A stretch of DNA of 30,000 bases from Glandiceps talaboti (GCF_964340395.1 NC_135562.1:2452501-2482500); one strand, 5' to 3'; shown: positions 11,101 to 20,905, numbered from the stretch's first letter. Made by a program: numbers and translations. Notes: generated by a model from the letters alone, not told the origin.

Positions 11101-14100
11101 AACATAGGAAGGCAGGGTGCATAACCATACCAGGGAAATTGTTGATAGGGTGTGGAGCCCTGCTAAAACTTGTCTTAGTGTGTGTGAGGGGAAAGTGAGG
11201 GTGATGGTTGGTTGAGAATAATATATATGTACATGTACAAGACACAGGAATAATGTAATCAGAACCATACCTATAATAAGAAAATCATGAAACCTGAAAC
11301 AAAACGTCTGGCTCAACAAAAATCTTAAGAAGATTGCTACATTTTATTGTCTGGCTCAAAAACCTTATCAAAATGAGATATTTGAGGAGCAAGATGATAA
11401 AATGTAGCAGTGTTAAGTAGGATTTTTGTCAAGTAAGACAACATTTATTGCAAGTTTCATAATTTCCAGTGTATTTCCAGTCTGTGCCAGCGAGTAAATC
11501 AACTTTGATATACAATGTAAAAGTAAACTCGCAGAAATTACATCACACCCAAAGATTAGTCTGAAATGTTTTACTATTAACTTTTATTTAAAGTTGATAG
11601 ACTGTTGAGCCAGTGGCTCTAGTTACACAGTTTTGAGATAAGAAAGTGTACAAATATACAAACTGACAAGCTATGAATCAAAACAAAGATCATACTTGTA
11701 ATAAATGTTCAGCAGTACTGAAGTATATATGTAATGGTGTTAAAATTATGAAACGATTTAAGCATTAATATTAAAATCCTCCACTACTCTTGTCTTTTGA
11801 ACAAAAATGCATCATTTGGAAAACTTAAGTTTTGTAGATGTAATTTTTTCCTTTTATTTTTTGTTGCCATGTTTGTATCCATTTGTGTTGACTTGTCATG
11901 CACACATTGTATTAAGTGATTTTATCCTTTCTCTCCCTCCCAGGATAATAATGATGAAATCAGACAAGAACAGCTCAGAGAACTTGCTGTCATCAACGGA
12001 ACCCTAGAGGCACCTCCAGGTGGCCGGGGAAGAGGAATGAGAGGTGGTCCTGGAGGCAGAGGGCGTGGCATGATGGGTGGCCGTGGAGGCATGCCAGGAC
12101 AAAGGGGAGGATCCATGGGAATGAGGGGTGGTGCACAGTCAGGACCTAGGGGCCCAGCACCTGGTGGAATGGGAGGCAGAGGTGGTGGCATGAGGAACAT
12201 GGGTGGATCTGGCGGAGGCAATATGGGTGGAGGTGGTGGTATGGGTGGAGGCGGTGGCATGGGATATGGTGGAACAGGTGGTGCCTCATCTTATGATTCT
12301 GGAGCTGGAGCAGCAGAACAAGAGTCATATGTAAGTATGGTTTCATATACAATTTACTTATAAACTGGGTAGTGAGTTGGTTTATTTTCAGACTGACCAA
12401 ATTTTAAACTATGCTTAGTTGTCATCTTGTGTGAGGTCCTCTCAACTATGACATTCTTCTTAATTTGAATTCCTTAAATCCACCGGAGGGGCCGAGGGTG
12501 ATGGGGGTGCGAAACTCACTGGGAGGAGGGTGTGGGGAGTAAATGTTTTGCAGGGCCTATATATACTATCTCGTACAATATTTCTGAGTGATCATTATTA
12601 TTGAATTTTGTCATTGTGTGCAACAAAAATTGAAGATGTTTCACTCCAGGGAAAAAATCACACAGTTTTCATAAAGCATACTTATTGTGGAGTAACTGTA
12701 TTGTTTATTTCAACTGCTCCTTCAGGGATTGAAGTGTTTGTATTTCAGATCACATCTTTAATTCTTTTCAAGTTGTGTATAGAGGAAAGTCAGTGTAAAG
12801 TGTCATTGATAAAAAACTTTGTCTTGAAAAGATTTAATTTATCGTCTATAAACTTACCTTTTTCAATTTTAGCTTACTTTATGTTTTCAAATTGTTTCTA
12901 TCCTTTCATTTTGTTAGTAGTTCTGTGTCTGCATCTGGAGCTGGAGCTCTTCGGAGAAGAAACACATGATAAATTCGCTTTATTATTATTATTGTTATTA
13001 TAATGTTTTTAATGTTTTCACAGGGTTATGAGGAGTCCTATGACCAGAGTTATGATCAGTCCTATGATCAATCCTACACAGACCAGAGTGGGTAAGTCAA
13101 CAGTAAAATATCTAGATATTGTGAAAGTGTTTTGACCTTAATGAGCTGAGAGGAGATGTGTACATGTACATGTATTGGGTCAAGAGATAGACTCAGTCCA
13201 ACTATGACAATTGACAGTGTTTTATTTAAGGGCGGTAAGTAGGTAAAATCTACCGGGGTTCCCCACCTAAACTATGATACATTGCATGGGAAGCACTACC
13301 AGTTTTACTTCTTTCCCCCTTTCTGTTACCGGGGTTCCCAAACCTTAGCAAAAACACTGATTGAAGTTAAAAGAAGTGGGTGGGAGTACATCTAAATGTT
13401 GGCAAAGTGTGAGGTAGAAATTAAAGATGTCTCGACCAGTCACTATAGTCACTACATGTATGTATTCAATTTGGTATGTTTCATTTGTGAGGTTTCATGG
13501 TTACTTACTGTACAAGTGGGTACTAGCTGAGGTTTTACTCAGATAAAATATGTACTTACAGGGCTTGAAATTAACAGTAGTCCGTGTCCACAGACTACCA
13601 ATTCTTGTCATGGAGCTACCATAATTTGCAGCTGGTAGCCCACTCAGGCTACCACTGATTATGCGATGATTTAAAGGATGGAAGATTTACAGATATAAAA
13701 GTATTTTAATAACTCACACATATTTCCATTAGAGAAACTCTGTTTTTAGTTCATGAATATAGGACTACTGGTCACCATCCAGGCATCCTTGGGCTACCAC
13801 TTTCTGAAATTGGTAGACCACTAGGACTACCAAAGAAATTAGTTAATTTCAAGCCCTGACATAAAACCGTAATTAAACTTTGTGTTTAACCCTCAGAATG
13901 TATACCCAAATGTACTCGTACCCATATGCTGATTAAATATACACAAGAATGCCATGCTCAACTGATATTCATTTCATTACTATGATATAATCAATGGTGT
14001 AAAGTGAAAAATATGTGGTATTTTAAGGTCCAAGTTATCAAAATTCACACCTTTTTTTCCTTCAAAAAATACCAATAATATAATATTACACATTCGGATG

Positions 14101-15134
14101 TAGTACATATGTATCTTTGCAGTGAATTATACACATTTTCAAAAGTTTTCCAAATCGCCTTTATTTTTCATTGATTATGCTTTGAGTTGGTATGATTAGT
14201 TCTTCTACAATATGTTTTTTCATAAACCTGTGACCTCTAAGGGCTTGTGAAGTAGTGCCCTACTTTATATAGCAACTTCTAACAAGGCCCCTTAGGACGG
14301 TCTTATTTTCCTTGGCTGAATTGGGGGATGATATCTGAATATAATGTGGGAATGTCATTTTGGTATTTCTTTTGTCACATTGTAGTGGAACTGGTGGTTA
14401 TGGTTATGATGAGTACAGTGGTACTGATAATTCAGGCGGATATGGCACTGGTTATGGTAAGTAGTAATAAGTTTGTCACCAAGATTCACAGGTGTAGTCG
14501 GTAACATTGTTAAAATGGTTGAAGAAATGAAACACTGATATTTTGGTCTTTCACCAAAGGCACAGTTCATCCAAAAGTAGTTAAACTGATGTAGTACCCT
14601 GTTTGTTTCCAGTTCAGTTGGTCACTTACCTTTGACCTTTGATATTGACCTCCCATGTGTTTATAGTGTCTGATTCATTTGTTTAAAAGCTTAGAAGTTC
14701 TTCAGACCCACTTCAAGAATCTGTTTTGTGTCCAAATGCCATGTTCCAAATTGTCACAATACCTTTTCCAAGAACAAAGATATGTTACTGGCTTCCAAAG
14801 CAAGCCAAGATTTGAAGAGATTTATAGTTGTCATTGGGATTGAATGGTGTCTTTTATGTGCTTCCAGGAAAGTCTGGATGTAGGTCATACTAGTCATAAA
14901 GTGGTAAATTGGTGTTGTAAAATAAGGCCCAGCAATTTCACACCATCCCTTGTTCGCTGCTGAAATAATTACACCTCGCTGATTTACATTGCAGGAACTG
15001 GTGGTGGCGGTAACCAGAGCTGGGGTAGTGGTGGTGGCAGCAGTGGTGGTTCAGGAATGGGTATGGGTACAAACCGCTTCAAGTCTCCGGCTGCCAAACC
15101 TACCAACAGAGCTCATCCGTACAGCCGTTTCTAA
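8091..15134 (+). CDS. KHDRBS: KHDRBS (Sam68/SLM-type) STAR RNA-binding protein, complete, eight exons
   Basis: Exons 8091-8193, 8662-8798, 10021-10137, 10786-10932, 11944-12330, 13024-13091, 14386-14456 and 14995-15134 join with matching phases to 389 codons plus stop. The N-terminus ([20 protein letters not shown]) matches the QUA1 dimerisation segment of Sam68-family proteins and supports the ATG. The maxi-KH domain spans roughly residues 70-168, with the GPRG loop at residues 89-92. QUA2 follows ([20 protein letters not shown]), then a long Gly/Arg/Met-rich region, a tyrosine-rich segment and a C-terminus [16 protein letters not shown] that resembles the family's nuclear-localisation tail (HPYGRY in vertebrates). 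Family members are nuclear RNA-binding splicing and signalling regulators that bind U/A-rich motifs. Unlike vertebrate Sam68 it has no polyproline SH3-binding motifs. It is probably the single invertebrate relative of KHDRBS1-3. Confidence 0.95.
8662..8798 (+). CDS. KHDRBS: KHDRBS exon 2: QUA1/KH junction
   Basis: Acceptor CAAATTACAG, donor CCAAAG|GTAAAA, phase 1 to 0. It encodes a variable linker ([18 protein letters not shown]) and the start of the KH region, including [15 protein letters not shown], which corresponds to LTERVLIPVKQYPK of Sam68. Confidence 0.92.
9493..9637. mobile_element. 145-bp MITE, copy 1 (KHDRBS intron 2)
   Basis: A 145-bp element beginning CAGTGTTTTATTTAAGG and ending CCTTAGCAAAAACACTG. 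The ends are 17-bp inverted repeats with three mismatches. It is flanked by a perfect 5-bp duplication ATTTG (9488-9492 and 9638-9642). CAGTG termini recall hAT-like DNA transposons, although most hAT elements duplicate 8 bp. Confidence 0.88.
10021..10137 (+). CDS. KHDRBS: KHDRBS exon 3: KH core with GPRG loop
   Basis: A 117-base phase 0-0 exon (acceptor TGCTGTACAG, donor AAGAAG|GTAAGG). It encodes [20 protein letters not shown] and then [19 protein letters not shown], nearly identical to the RNA-contacting core of vertebrate Sam68/SLM. Confidence 0.95.
10786..10932 (+). CDS. KHDRBS: KHDRBS exon 4: C-terminal half of the KH domain
   Basis: A 147-base phase 0-0 exon (acceptor ATTTTGCAG, donor GTACCA|GTAAGT). 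It includes [20 protein letters not shown] and [10 protein letters not shown], matching the family's LSDELHVLIEVFAPPGEAYS and ALEEIKKFLVP. Confidence 0.95.
11306..11441. mobile_element. foldback element (imperfect inverted repeat) in KHDRBS intron 4
   Basis: Left arm 11306-11348 (GTCTGGCTCAACAAAAATC ... TGCTACATTTTAT) is an imperfect inverted copy of right arm 11397-11440 (ATAAAATGTAGCAGTG ... GGATTTTTGTC ... AAGAC). The core arms differ mainly in the middle. No clear target duplication was found. TGTCTGGCTCAA recurs inside at 11348. Confidence 0.6.
11944..12330 (+). CDS. KHDRBS: KHDRBS exon 5: QUA2 and Gly/Arg/Met-rich region
   Basis: A 387-base phase 0-0 exon (acceptor CTCCCTCCCAG, donor TCATAT|GTAAGT). 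It starts with the QUA2 segment [19 protein letters not shown] and then encodes about 100 residues of RGG/GRG and GGM repeats, for example [21 protein letters not shown] motifs in this family are arginine-methylation substrates and RNA-contact sites. The antisense strand of this exon gives a spurious proline-rich open frame. Confidence 0.93.
13024..13091 (+). CDS. KHDRBS: KHDRBS exon 6: Ser-Tyr-Asp-Gln repeats
   Basis: A 68-base exon (acceptor TTTTCACAG, donor AGTGG|GTAAGT, phase 0 to 2) encoding [20 protein letters not shown] and QSG. The SYDQ unit repeats, giving a tyrosine-rich low-complexity segment in the position of the kinase-phosphorylated tyrosine-rich tail of Sam68. Confidence 0.9.
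13215..13359. mobile_element. 145-bp MITE, copy 2 (KHDRBS intron 6)
   Basis: The same 145-bp element in the same orientation, differing from copy 1 at two positions that I can see (TTACCC versus TTCCCC, and ACCTC versus ACTTC). It is flanked by a different perfect 5-bp duplication, ATTGA (13210-13214 and 13360-13364), so the two are independent, recent insertions. Confidence 0.9.
13559..13858. mobile_element. 300-bp MITE with perfect 17-bp terminal inverted repeats
   Basis: It starts CAGGGCTTGAAATTAAC (13559-13575) and ends with the exact reverse complement (13842-13858). The interior carries several CTACCA/TGGTAG motifs in both orientations and has no coding capacity. Flanks ACTTA and ACATA agree at four of five positions and could be a mutated 5-bp duplication. 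CAGGG ends are hAT-like. It lies in KHDRBS intron 6. Confidence 0.88.
14386..14456 (+). CDS. KHDRBS: KHDRBS exon 7: Gly/Tyr-rich segment
   Basis: A 71-base exon (acceptor CACATTGTAG, donor TTATG|GTAAGT, phase 2 to 1) encoding [19 protein letters not shown] and TGY. It keeps the frame set by exons 6 and 8. Confidence 0.9.
14995..15134 (+). CDS. KHDRBS: KHDRBS exon 8: C-terminus and stop
   Basis: Acceptor TTTACATTGCAG, phase 1. It encodes a Gly/Ser stretch and then [17 protein letters not shown] followed by TAA at 15132-15134. The HPYSRF end corresponds to HPYGRY of vertebrate Sam68/SLM, confirming that the frame is right to the last residue. Confidence 0.94.
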
Positions 15135-15744
15135 AGTAAGCTGATTGAGTGGTTTTAAATTAACTTGCTACAGATTGATAGAATAAAAAAGACTGTCATC
15201 CTAAACGTATAAACTCAACCCTGTTACGTAATCTTGACCATACCTGTGAGTGTTTCCAAAATCTTATTTAAAATGTTAAAACATTCTTAAAAATAAATTA
15301 GGATTACAGGTTTCTGAAAATGTCCTGCCATTCTTAAAAAGTTAATACTTTGTATTCTTAAATATACATGTAAAATATTTTTTCTTAACGATCGCGTATA
15401 ATGTTTAAACAGAACTGTTGCTGATTATGTTTACCATCATGTTTAGTGAATTTAAAAGTGTTTTTTTTTTATATTTGAAATGTTTAATTGATATAAACCT
15501 AGTGCTAGAAAACCAGTCATTGCCACATGTTCTTGATTTAAATTATCAACCCTAAGGCTTGTTGCTGATACATGTATAATCTTATTTTCCCATTCAGGTT
15601 CAGAGGGCGTAATTAAATTGTATTTATATTATCTAGCCAAGTGTTCAAAAGGGATATGGGCCAACTAGAGACTTGATTTCATGATAGTCAATAAATACTT
15701 ACATAAAACTTTATCCTAGCATACATGTAATTATAATTGTGTTG

Positions 15745-15970
15745 ATATATGCATTGACACGAGTGTAACATCTCCATATAGCATTGCTAGGTTTATACAT
15801 GTATTGAAATGAGTGTAACATCTCCATATAGCATTGCTAGGTTTATACATGTATTGAAATGAGTGTAACATCTCCATATAGCGTTGCTAGGTTTATACAT
15901 GTATTGAAATGAGTGTAACATCTCCATATAGCATTGCTAGGTTTAGACATGTATTGAAATGAGTGTACCA
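15745..15970. repeat. 50-bp tandem repeat, about 4.5 copies
   Basis: The unit GAGTGTAACATCTCCATATA plus GCATTGCTAGGTTTATACAT plus GTATTGAAAT repeats at exact 50-base spacing, with few changes (GCATTG/GCGTTG, TTATAC/TTAGAC). It lies in the presumed 3' UTR of KHDRBS. Confidence 0.93.
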
Positions 15971-16107
15971 TCTACATTTATGTGCATTTCTGTATGATTA
16001 TCGTCAACAGCAGTGTCTGTGTATACATACATAACATCCTAATGTTGTTAATTTAATTTGCCCAACTAATGTACCACGGATGTCATGGTTACCCATGATA
16101 ATAAAGC

Positions 16108-16135
16108 ATGTTTCTTATTGTAAAATAAGAAACAT
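16108..16135 (+). other. perfect 12-bp hairpin with 4-base loop
   Basis: ATGTTTCTTATT, loop GTAA, then AATAAGAAACAT: a perfect inverted repeat directly after an AATAAA (16100-16105) in the KHDRBS 3' flank. Confidence 0.8.
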
Positions 16136-17654
16136 AAACCATCAGATGTGAAAATACAGAAACATGTTCATCAGATCTGGCCCATGTCCCTTTGTATTAG
16201 CTAGCCAAGTATAGAGGTCATATGTAGTTTTTTTATGTCCGTACATTTTACAGCTTATCAGTATATAAGAAAACTAATGTCAGTGTTAACTTAGAGAACA
16301 CAACCTTCCAACATGATGCTTCTTCTAATTTGTATCATCACTTTTTAATACAAAACATGTATCAACATTATAATGTCATGCTTGATTAATACAGTTACCT
16401 CTACAACAAAGCTACACACATGCGAGATACATGTACAGTTCCTCTCTAACAGTGTAGATTTTTGAACCCTCTGAAGTACGCACACTAGATGCAGATACAT
16501 TTCTTTTATTGAAGACTGAGTTTTCCATAAACTTTTGTTGTTTGTAATTTCTCCTAATGATGTGTTGAATAGAGCATTGTACAATATTGTCCGAGATAAA
16601 CTAATATCATGTGACATAATTCCCAAGTAACATCCATACTTTTGAACTACTCGGAAGGGCGTCCTTACTAAGTTACTTGAGTCGGATATAATTTAGTAAA
16701 GTTATAAGAAACTAAGAAAGTGTGCCTCACCTTTATAACTTTGATTTTAAATGCTGTTCAAACTAATGTCTTGCTGTTAGTTCATTGTACTATGTTGTGA
16801 CAGGTCTGTTTCATCAAATAAAGATTGTCAACTTTTACCATAATTATTATAACTGCCTTGACGTCATTTAAATCCACACTTCTAATTTGTTACCCCTGAA
16901 ACATTTCATTTGTATATGTTATGCAAATATGTGCAAATTGTAAGGTCAAGCTACAGATTACAGTAACTGTGAGTACTAAAGTTCTGAATGAATTTCTAAT
17001 TTGACATCGAAGTGAGCTTTTTTTAAGGCTGTTAAAGATGTAATGGTTTAAAATACTTAAAACACGATGGTTGTGTCATTTGAGTTTAAAAAATGCCACC
17101 TTCTGAATCTGTTTAAGTAACATTTAACCCTGGCCTGACAAGCCAGTTTTATTTGTTACCATCATAACCATAATCTATCTGATTAATGTTTATCCACTAC
17201 TTTCTGAAAAAGTAACTGTAAAGTAGGTGTTAAAAAAATGGGTAAATGTGATACAAGTTTTGAATTGAAAGTTTTGAATTTAGTTTGCCATGTTTAGTAT
17301 TGTTGACCCGGGTTATTGTGTTAACTCTTGCACAGTATGCTCTTTCACAGAAATATGTCAATCATTTCAAGTAACCGGGTTTTCAAATGTATCTAATTGA
17401 CCCTACAATAGTGCTTATCTTTGCATTCACAACACCAGAAATCTCTGATGTGTAATCTCAACAAGTTATATTTTATGGGTAATATTGCATGAATGAACTT
17501 GATTCAATGTAAATGAGAATTAGTAGATTGTGAAACCAGAATACAGTACATGAACATAACTAATCACTTTCTAGATGACATAGACTTATTACCCACAGTA
17601 ATACTTAACTTTACATTTAAAGGCCAATTACCAAAGAAGTGATTTGAAGCAAAT

Positions 17655-18020
17655 AATCAAAGGATATGATTTTTGAAGACCTTAAACACCATCAGGAGAT
17701 GGTTCGAATACTATACTACCTCTAAAAATAAATGTTATAATTTACTCATGAAAATACCATTATTTGGCCGTGATTTGGAGACATATACATGGTGAAATGC
17801 CACGTACAAAGAATTTAGAAATCTGTACTGCTTGGCCATGATTTGAAGACATACATACACTCCATGTGGAGATGGTCACATACAAATGTACCTCATGTTA
17901 TAGATAATCTTTATTACTTACCCATGATTTGAAGACATACACTTCAACAGGTGATGGTTACATACCATATATTTAGAAAATAATATTTACTACTTGCCCG
18001 TGATTTGAAGACATAAATAC
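17655..18020. repeat. degenerate 70-90 bp tandem repeat
   Basis: The motif TGATTTGAAGACATA recurs near 17,770, 17,837, 17,925 and 18,001, with a weaker version near 17,665, each followed by related sequence (CATACACT..., CATCAGGAGATGGT...). Confidence 0.6.
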
Positions 18021-18039
18021 CATCAGATATGATACTAAG

Positions 18040-18320
18040 GTAACCCCCATATTGTAAAGTCATAAGGCCAGTACAGCTAATACATAAAGATGAAGTAACC
18101 TACTATCAGAAGATATAAAGAGGACTTAATCCAGAGATGTGATATTCGGGGTACCCAGAATTTCTTAAATAATGAGGCCAGCTACCATGAATAAACTGCA
18201 GCAATTATTCCCAAATACCAGAGGATATAAATGGACTTAATACAAGTGATACATTATTCAGGGTACCCTACATATTTTAAATATATGAGGCCATGCACCA
18301 GGTATAAATGAAGGTAATGT
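18040..18320. repeat. degenerate about 112-bp tandem repeat
   Basis: Three related blocks share GAGGCCAGCTACC-like, AGAGGATATAAATGGACTTA and ATTCAGGGTACCC motifs, at roughly 110-base spacing. Confidence 0.55.
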
Positions 18321-19200
18321 ACCATTTTCTAATGGACTTTTTCTAGTTTAACCTTAGTGTGGCATGTAATATCCTTATGTAAAGTGATGCTTTTAAACTT
18401 ACTTTTTTTTAGTGATGTTGTAGTGTTATTTGATAATTGTGATGTGAAGGGTGATTATGAGTTGAATTAAGTGTATTTCCTAGAATCTAATTGAAATATA
18501 TTTAATTTTCTATGTAGAATACAATCAACCAATCAGTACTTGGAATTGATTCATCCCATAATCATATGCATAAATGGAAGACTTTAAAATTAACTTCAAC
18601 ATCTAAATAGTCGCTGTATAAATAAATGTGACTTAAAAATCATAGATAATGCACCTAAATGGATATTTACCAATTTTAGGAATATGTTGAAATTTAAATT
18701 CATACCCTTGAAGCTGTATTGTCTCAAAAATGAATGCCTCGGTATGTGGTTTGTGTGTGCTCTCTACGTCATAATAGCCAAGTTACGAACAATGATTGCT
18801 GTAGGTATGACATTTTAAAAAATTCTGCCTGCTAAAGAGGGGAAGAAAACATATATTGATAAAAATAATTACCCTAAACCACTCACTAATACTCTGTCAT
18901 AAAACTTTAAATCTAACATTCAAAATGATGTTTTTCTTATGAAAGTTAATGTACTCTCTGAGTCCTTAAACTGAGGCAATACAGCTTTATACAAGATTGT
19001 GTAAATTTGGAATATCCAGATTTTTCATAACTCTCTGTAACCAAGGGCAGATCCTTAGATTATCACCGTCCCTGACTTTTACAGAAGTTCCTCGGAAGAC
19101 TTCACTTGTTCCTCTCTTTCTGCCATCTCACCGACTAGTAAATATTAAATTTTAACTTAGTTGTACTCTCCCTTTCTCCAGATATCCTTACATTGACGTC

Positions 19201-20470
19201 AGCCTTTATTGAACTGTTATTACTAGATAACAATATTCAATGATGATCACAGAATTGAACCAGTAAACATAAAGGTAAGAGTTTTATTCCATAATGTCCA
19301 CTCCGATAAATGGGGTGAAAGAGTTGTTTGCATACGTATTTGATATAGTGTGCCCATAATTTGTAGCCTGGAGCTGTCACTGGGTTGATCTTCACCATGT
19401 CTTTACAACACATGCCAAAATGGCTGAGTAGGTGTTTGATCCAAGTGCATGGTTTAGACCATGGATTTACTAAGTAAAGAGATGTGTACAAGGAAGCTAG
19501 GGTGAGAGGCATGCCCCATGAGAGCTCTTATCACTCACACGAGATATGCGGTTTTAGTGTCTCAAGTTTCTAACCAGGCTACTGTTGCATTGGAACCCTA
19601 GGGCCCATGTGTGAATTGGACAATCCTGTGACTTGGACAACCGCCTTGTTGCAGTTGAAGAGAATATAGAACTATTTAATTTTGAATCTTTATTTCTAGG
19701 TATGTTGTCTTGCTGCTTGAGAGATGTAGTACACCAAGTTGGCTTCATAAGAGAGTCGCAGAGAAAGAAGGTGGGTATTGGTTGTAATATAGTTACTGTG
19801 TCATGATTTTTAGTAGGTTCAATGAAAACCAACTTATTGTGCGCAAAAGCATTATGCAATAATCCTCTTTCTACAAAGGGGTATTTGAACATAAAAAATT
19901 ACAAGTTGGGAAAAAAACATTAATCTGATGTGTCTAGTGAGGCTCTTCAGTATTCTGTTACTTTAATAGTAGAAAAAATTATTGATGTCATACCTTAAAA
20001 CACATTATTGTAATATGTGGACACAAGTGCATTCCTAATGTGATACTAATAAGTGATAACATACTGTGTTATGGTTGACAATATGATTCTTGTAACATTA
20101 GTGCCACAAGTGCATTCATAATAAGAAGTAGCATTTGTACAGCAGCAGGTTATTTAACCTTTAGGAACAAGATATGATTCAAATTGGATTGTATAATAAT
20201 TGTGTAATAGTGAATTCATATGATTTCTTTGCAGGATTTTGAGTACAGAAATAAACATTGGGATGAATGATTCTCCTGTTGTGGTTTCAATAATATTGGA
20301 CAGAGATTGACACTCCAATTCTGCCTTTTCGATCAACTTGACTACTCTGAAGAACTTGAGTCTAAAATCAGTTACCATTTTTCATTAGTTTCCACCTCTC
20401 AATAATTTACTACTGAAACAACTGGCTTGATGTAGATGCTGCTGCTGAAAGATATCTACAGCAATCAACA
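19201..20470. other. no supported gene
   Basis: Open frames of 75-112 codons occur on the minus strand at 19237-19512, 19554-19892 and 20154-20378, but none shows a domain, splice support or conserved motif. A plus-strand segment at 19700-19769 sits between an acceptor-like TTTATTTCTAG and a donor-like GAAG|GTGGGT and could encode VVLLLERCSTPSWLHKRVAE. I could not connect it to any other exon. Confidence 0.4.
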
Positions 20471-20477
20471 ATCAAAG

Positions 20478-20905
20478 ATTTGGAGTCAGAGCATAGCCAG
20501 TGTCACATGACTTGGGATCAGAGCAGTAGCCGATGTCACATGACTTGGGATCAGAGCAGTAGCCGGTATCACATGACTTGGGATCAGAGCAGTAGCCGGT
20601 ATCACATGACTTTGGATCAATGCATAGCCAGTGTCACATGACTTGGGGGTCAGAGCAGTAGCCTCTGTCAGATGACTTGGGATCAGAGCAGTAGTCGGTG
20701 TTACATGACTTGGGGTCAGAGCACAGCTGGTGTCAAATGACTTTAATAGGGTCAGAGCAGTAACCATTGTCACATGACTTTAGACCAGAGCAGTAACCAT
20801 TGTCACATGACTTTAGACCAGAGCAGTAACCTTTGTGACATGACTTTAGACCAGAGCAGTAACCATATTCACATGACTTTAGACCAGAGCAGTAACTCTA
20901 TCAAT
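20478..20905. repeat. 33-bp minisatellite, about 13 copies, two unit types
   Basis: Units of 33 bp: the left part has GACTTGGGATCAGAGCAGTA GCCGGTGTCACAT-type units, and the right part (from about 20,760) has GACTTTAGACCAGAGCAGTA ACCATTGTCACAT-type units. As 33 is a multiple of three, repetitive open frames appear on both strands; these are not genes. Confidence 0.93.

Larger units (their letters stand above)
15135..16860 (+). other. KHDRBS: KHDRBS 3' UTR and flank with poly-A signal candidates
   Basis: AATAAA hexamers occur after the stop at about 15182, 15690, 16100 and 16816. The last (ATCAAATAAAGATTG) lies in a context typical of a true poly-A signal, and several could be used. A donor-like GTAAGC starts one base after the stop codon, so a 3' UTR intron is possible. 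The region includes the 50-bp tandem repeat at 15745-15970 and a hairpin at 16108-16135. No second coding sequence is supported. Confidence 0.5.
16861..19200. other. gene-free AT-rich stretch with degenerate tandem repeats
   Basis: I see no exon here. Two degenerate repeats are visible. A block of roughly 70-90 bp built around CCATGATTTGAAGACATA recurs about five times between 17,655 and 18,020. A block of about 112 bp around GAGGCCA and AGGATATAAATGGACTTAAT recurs about three times between 18,040 and 18,320. Confidence 0.55.

Noticed and set aside
11922-12260. Minus-strand proline-rich ORF
   Set aside because: It is the antisense of the Gly/Arg-rich KHDRBS exon 5.
12608-13003. 131-codon plus-strand ORF in KHDRBS intron 5
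   Set aside because: It is hydrophobic and AT-driven, without domain or splice support, and is removed by the exon 5 to exon 6 junction that restores the family sequence.
19700-19769. Plus-strand candidate exon between TTTATTTCTAG and GAAG|GTGGGT
   Set aside because: The peptide looks protein-like, but the only nearby upstream donor (19,274) is in an incompatible phase and I do not recognise the sequence.
19237-20378. Three minus-strand ORFs of 75-112 codons
   Set aside because: There are no recognisable motifs, no linked splice sites and ordinary AT-rich composition; lengths are within what chance allows in this much sequence.
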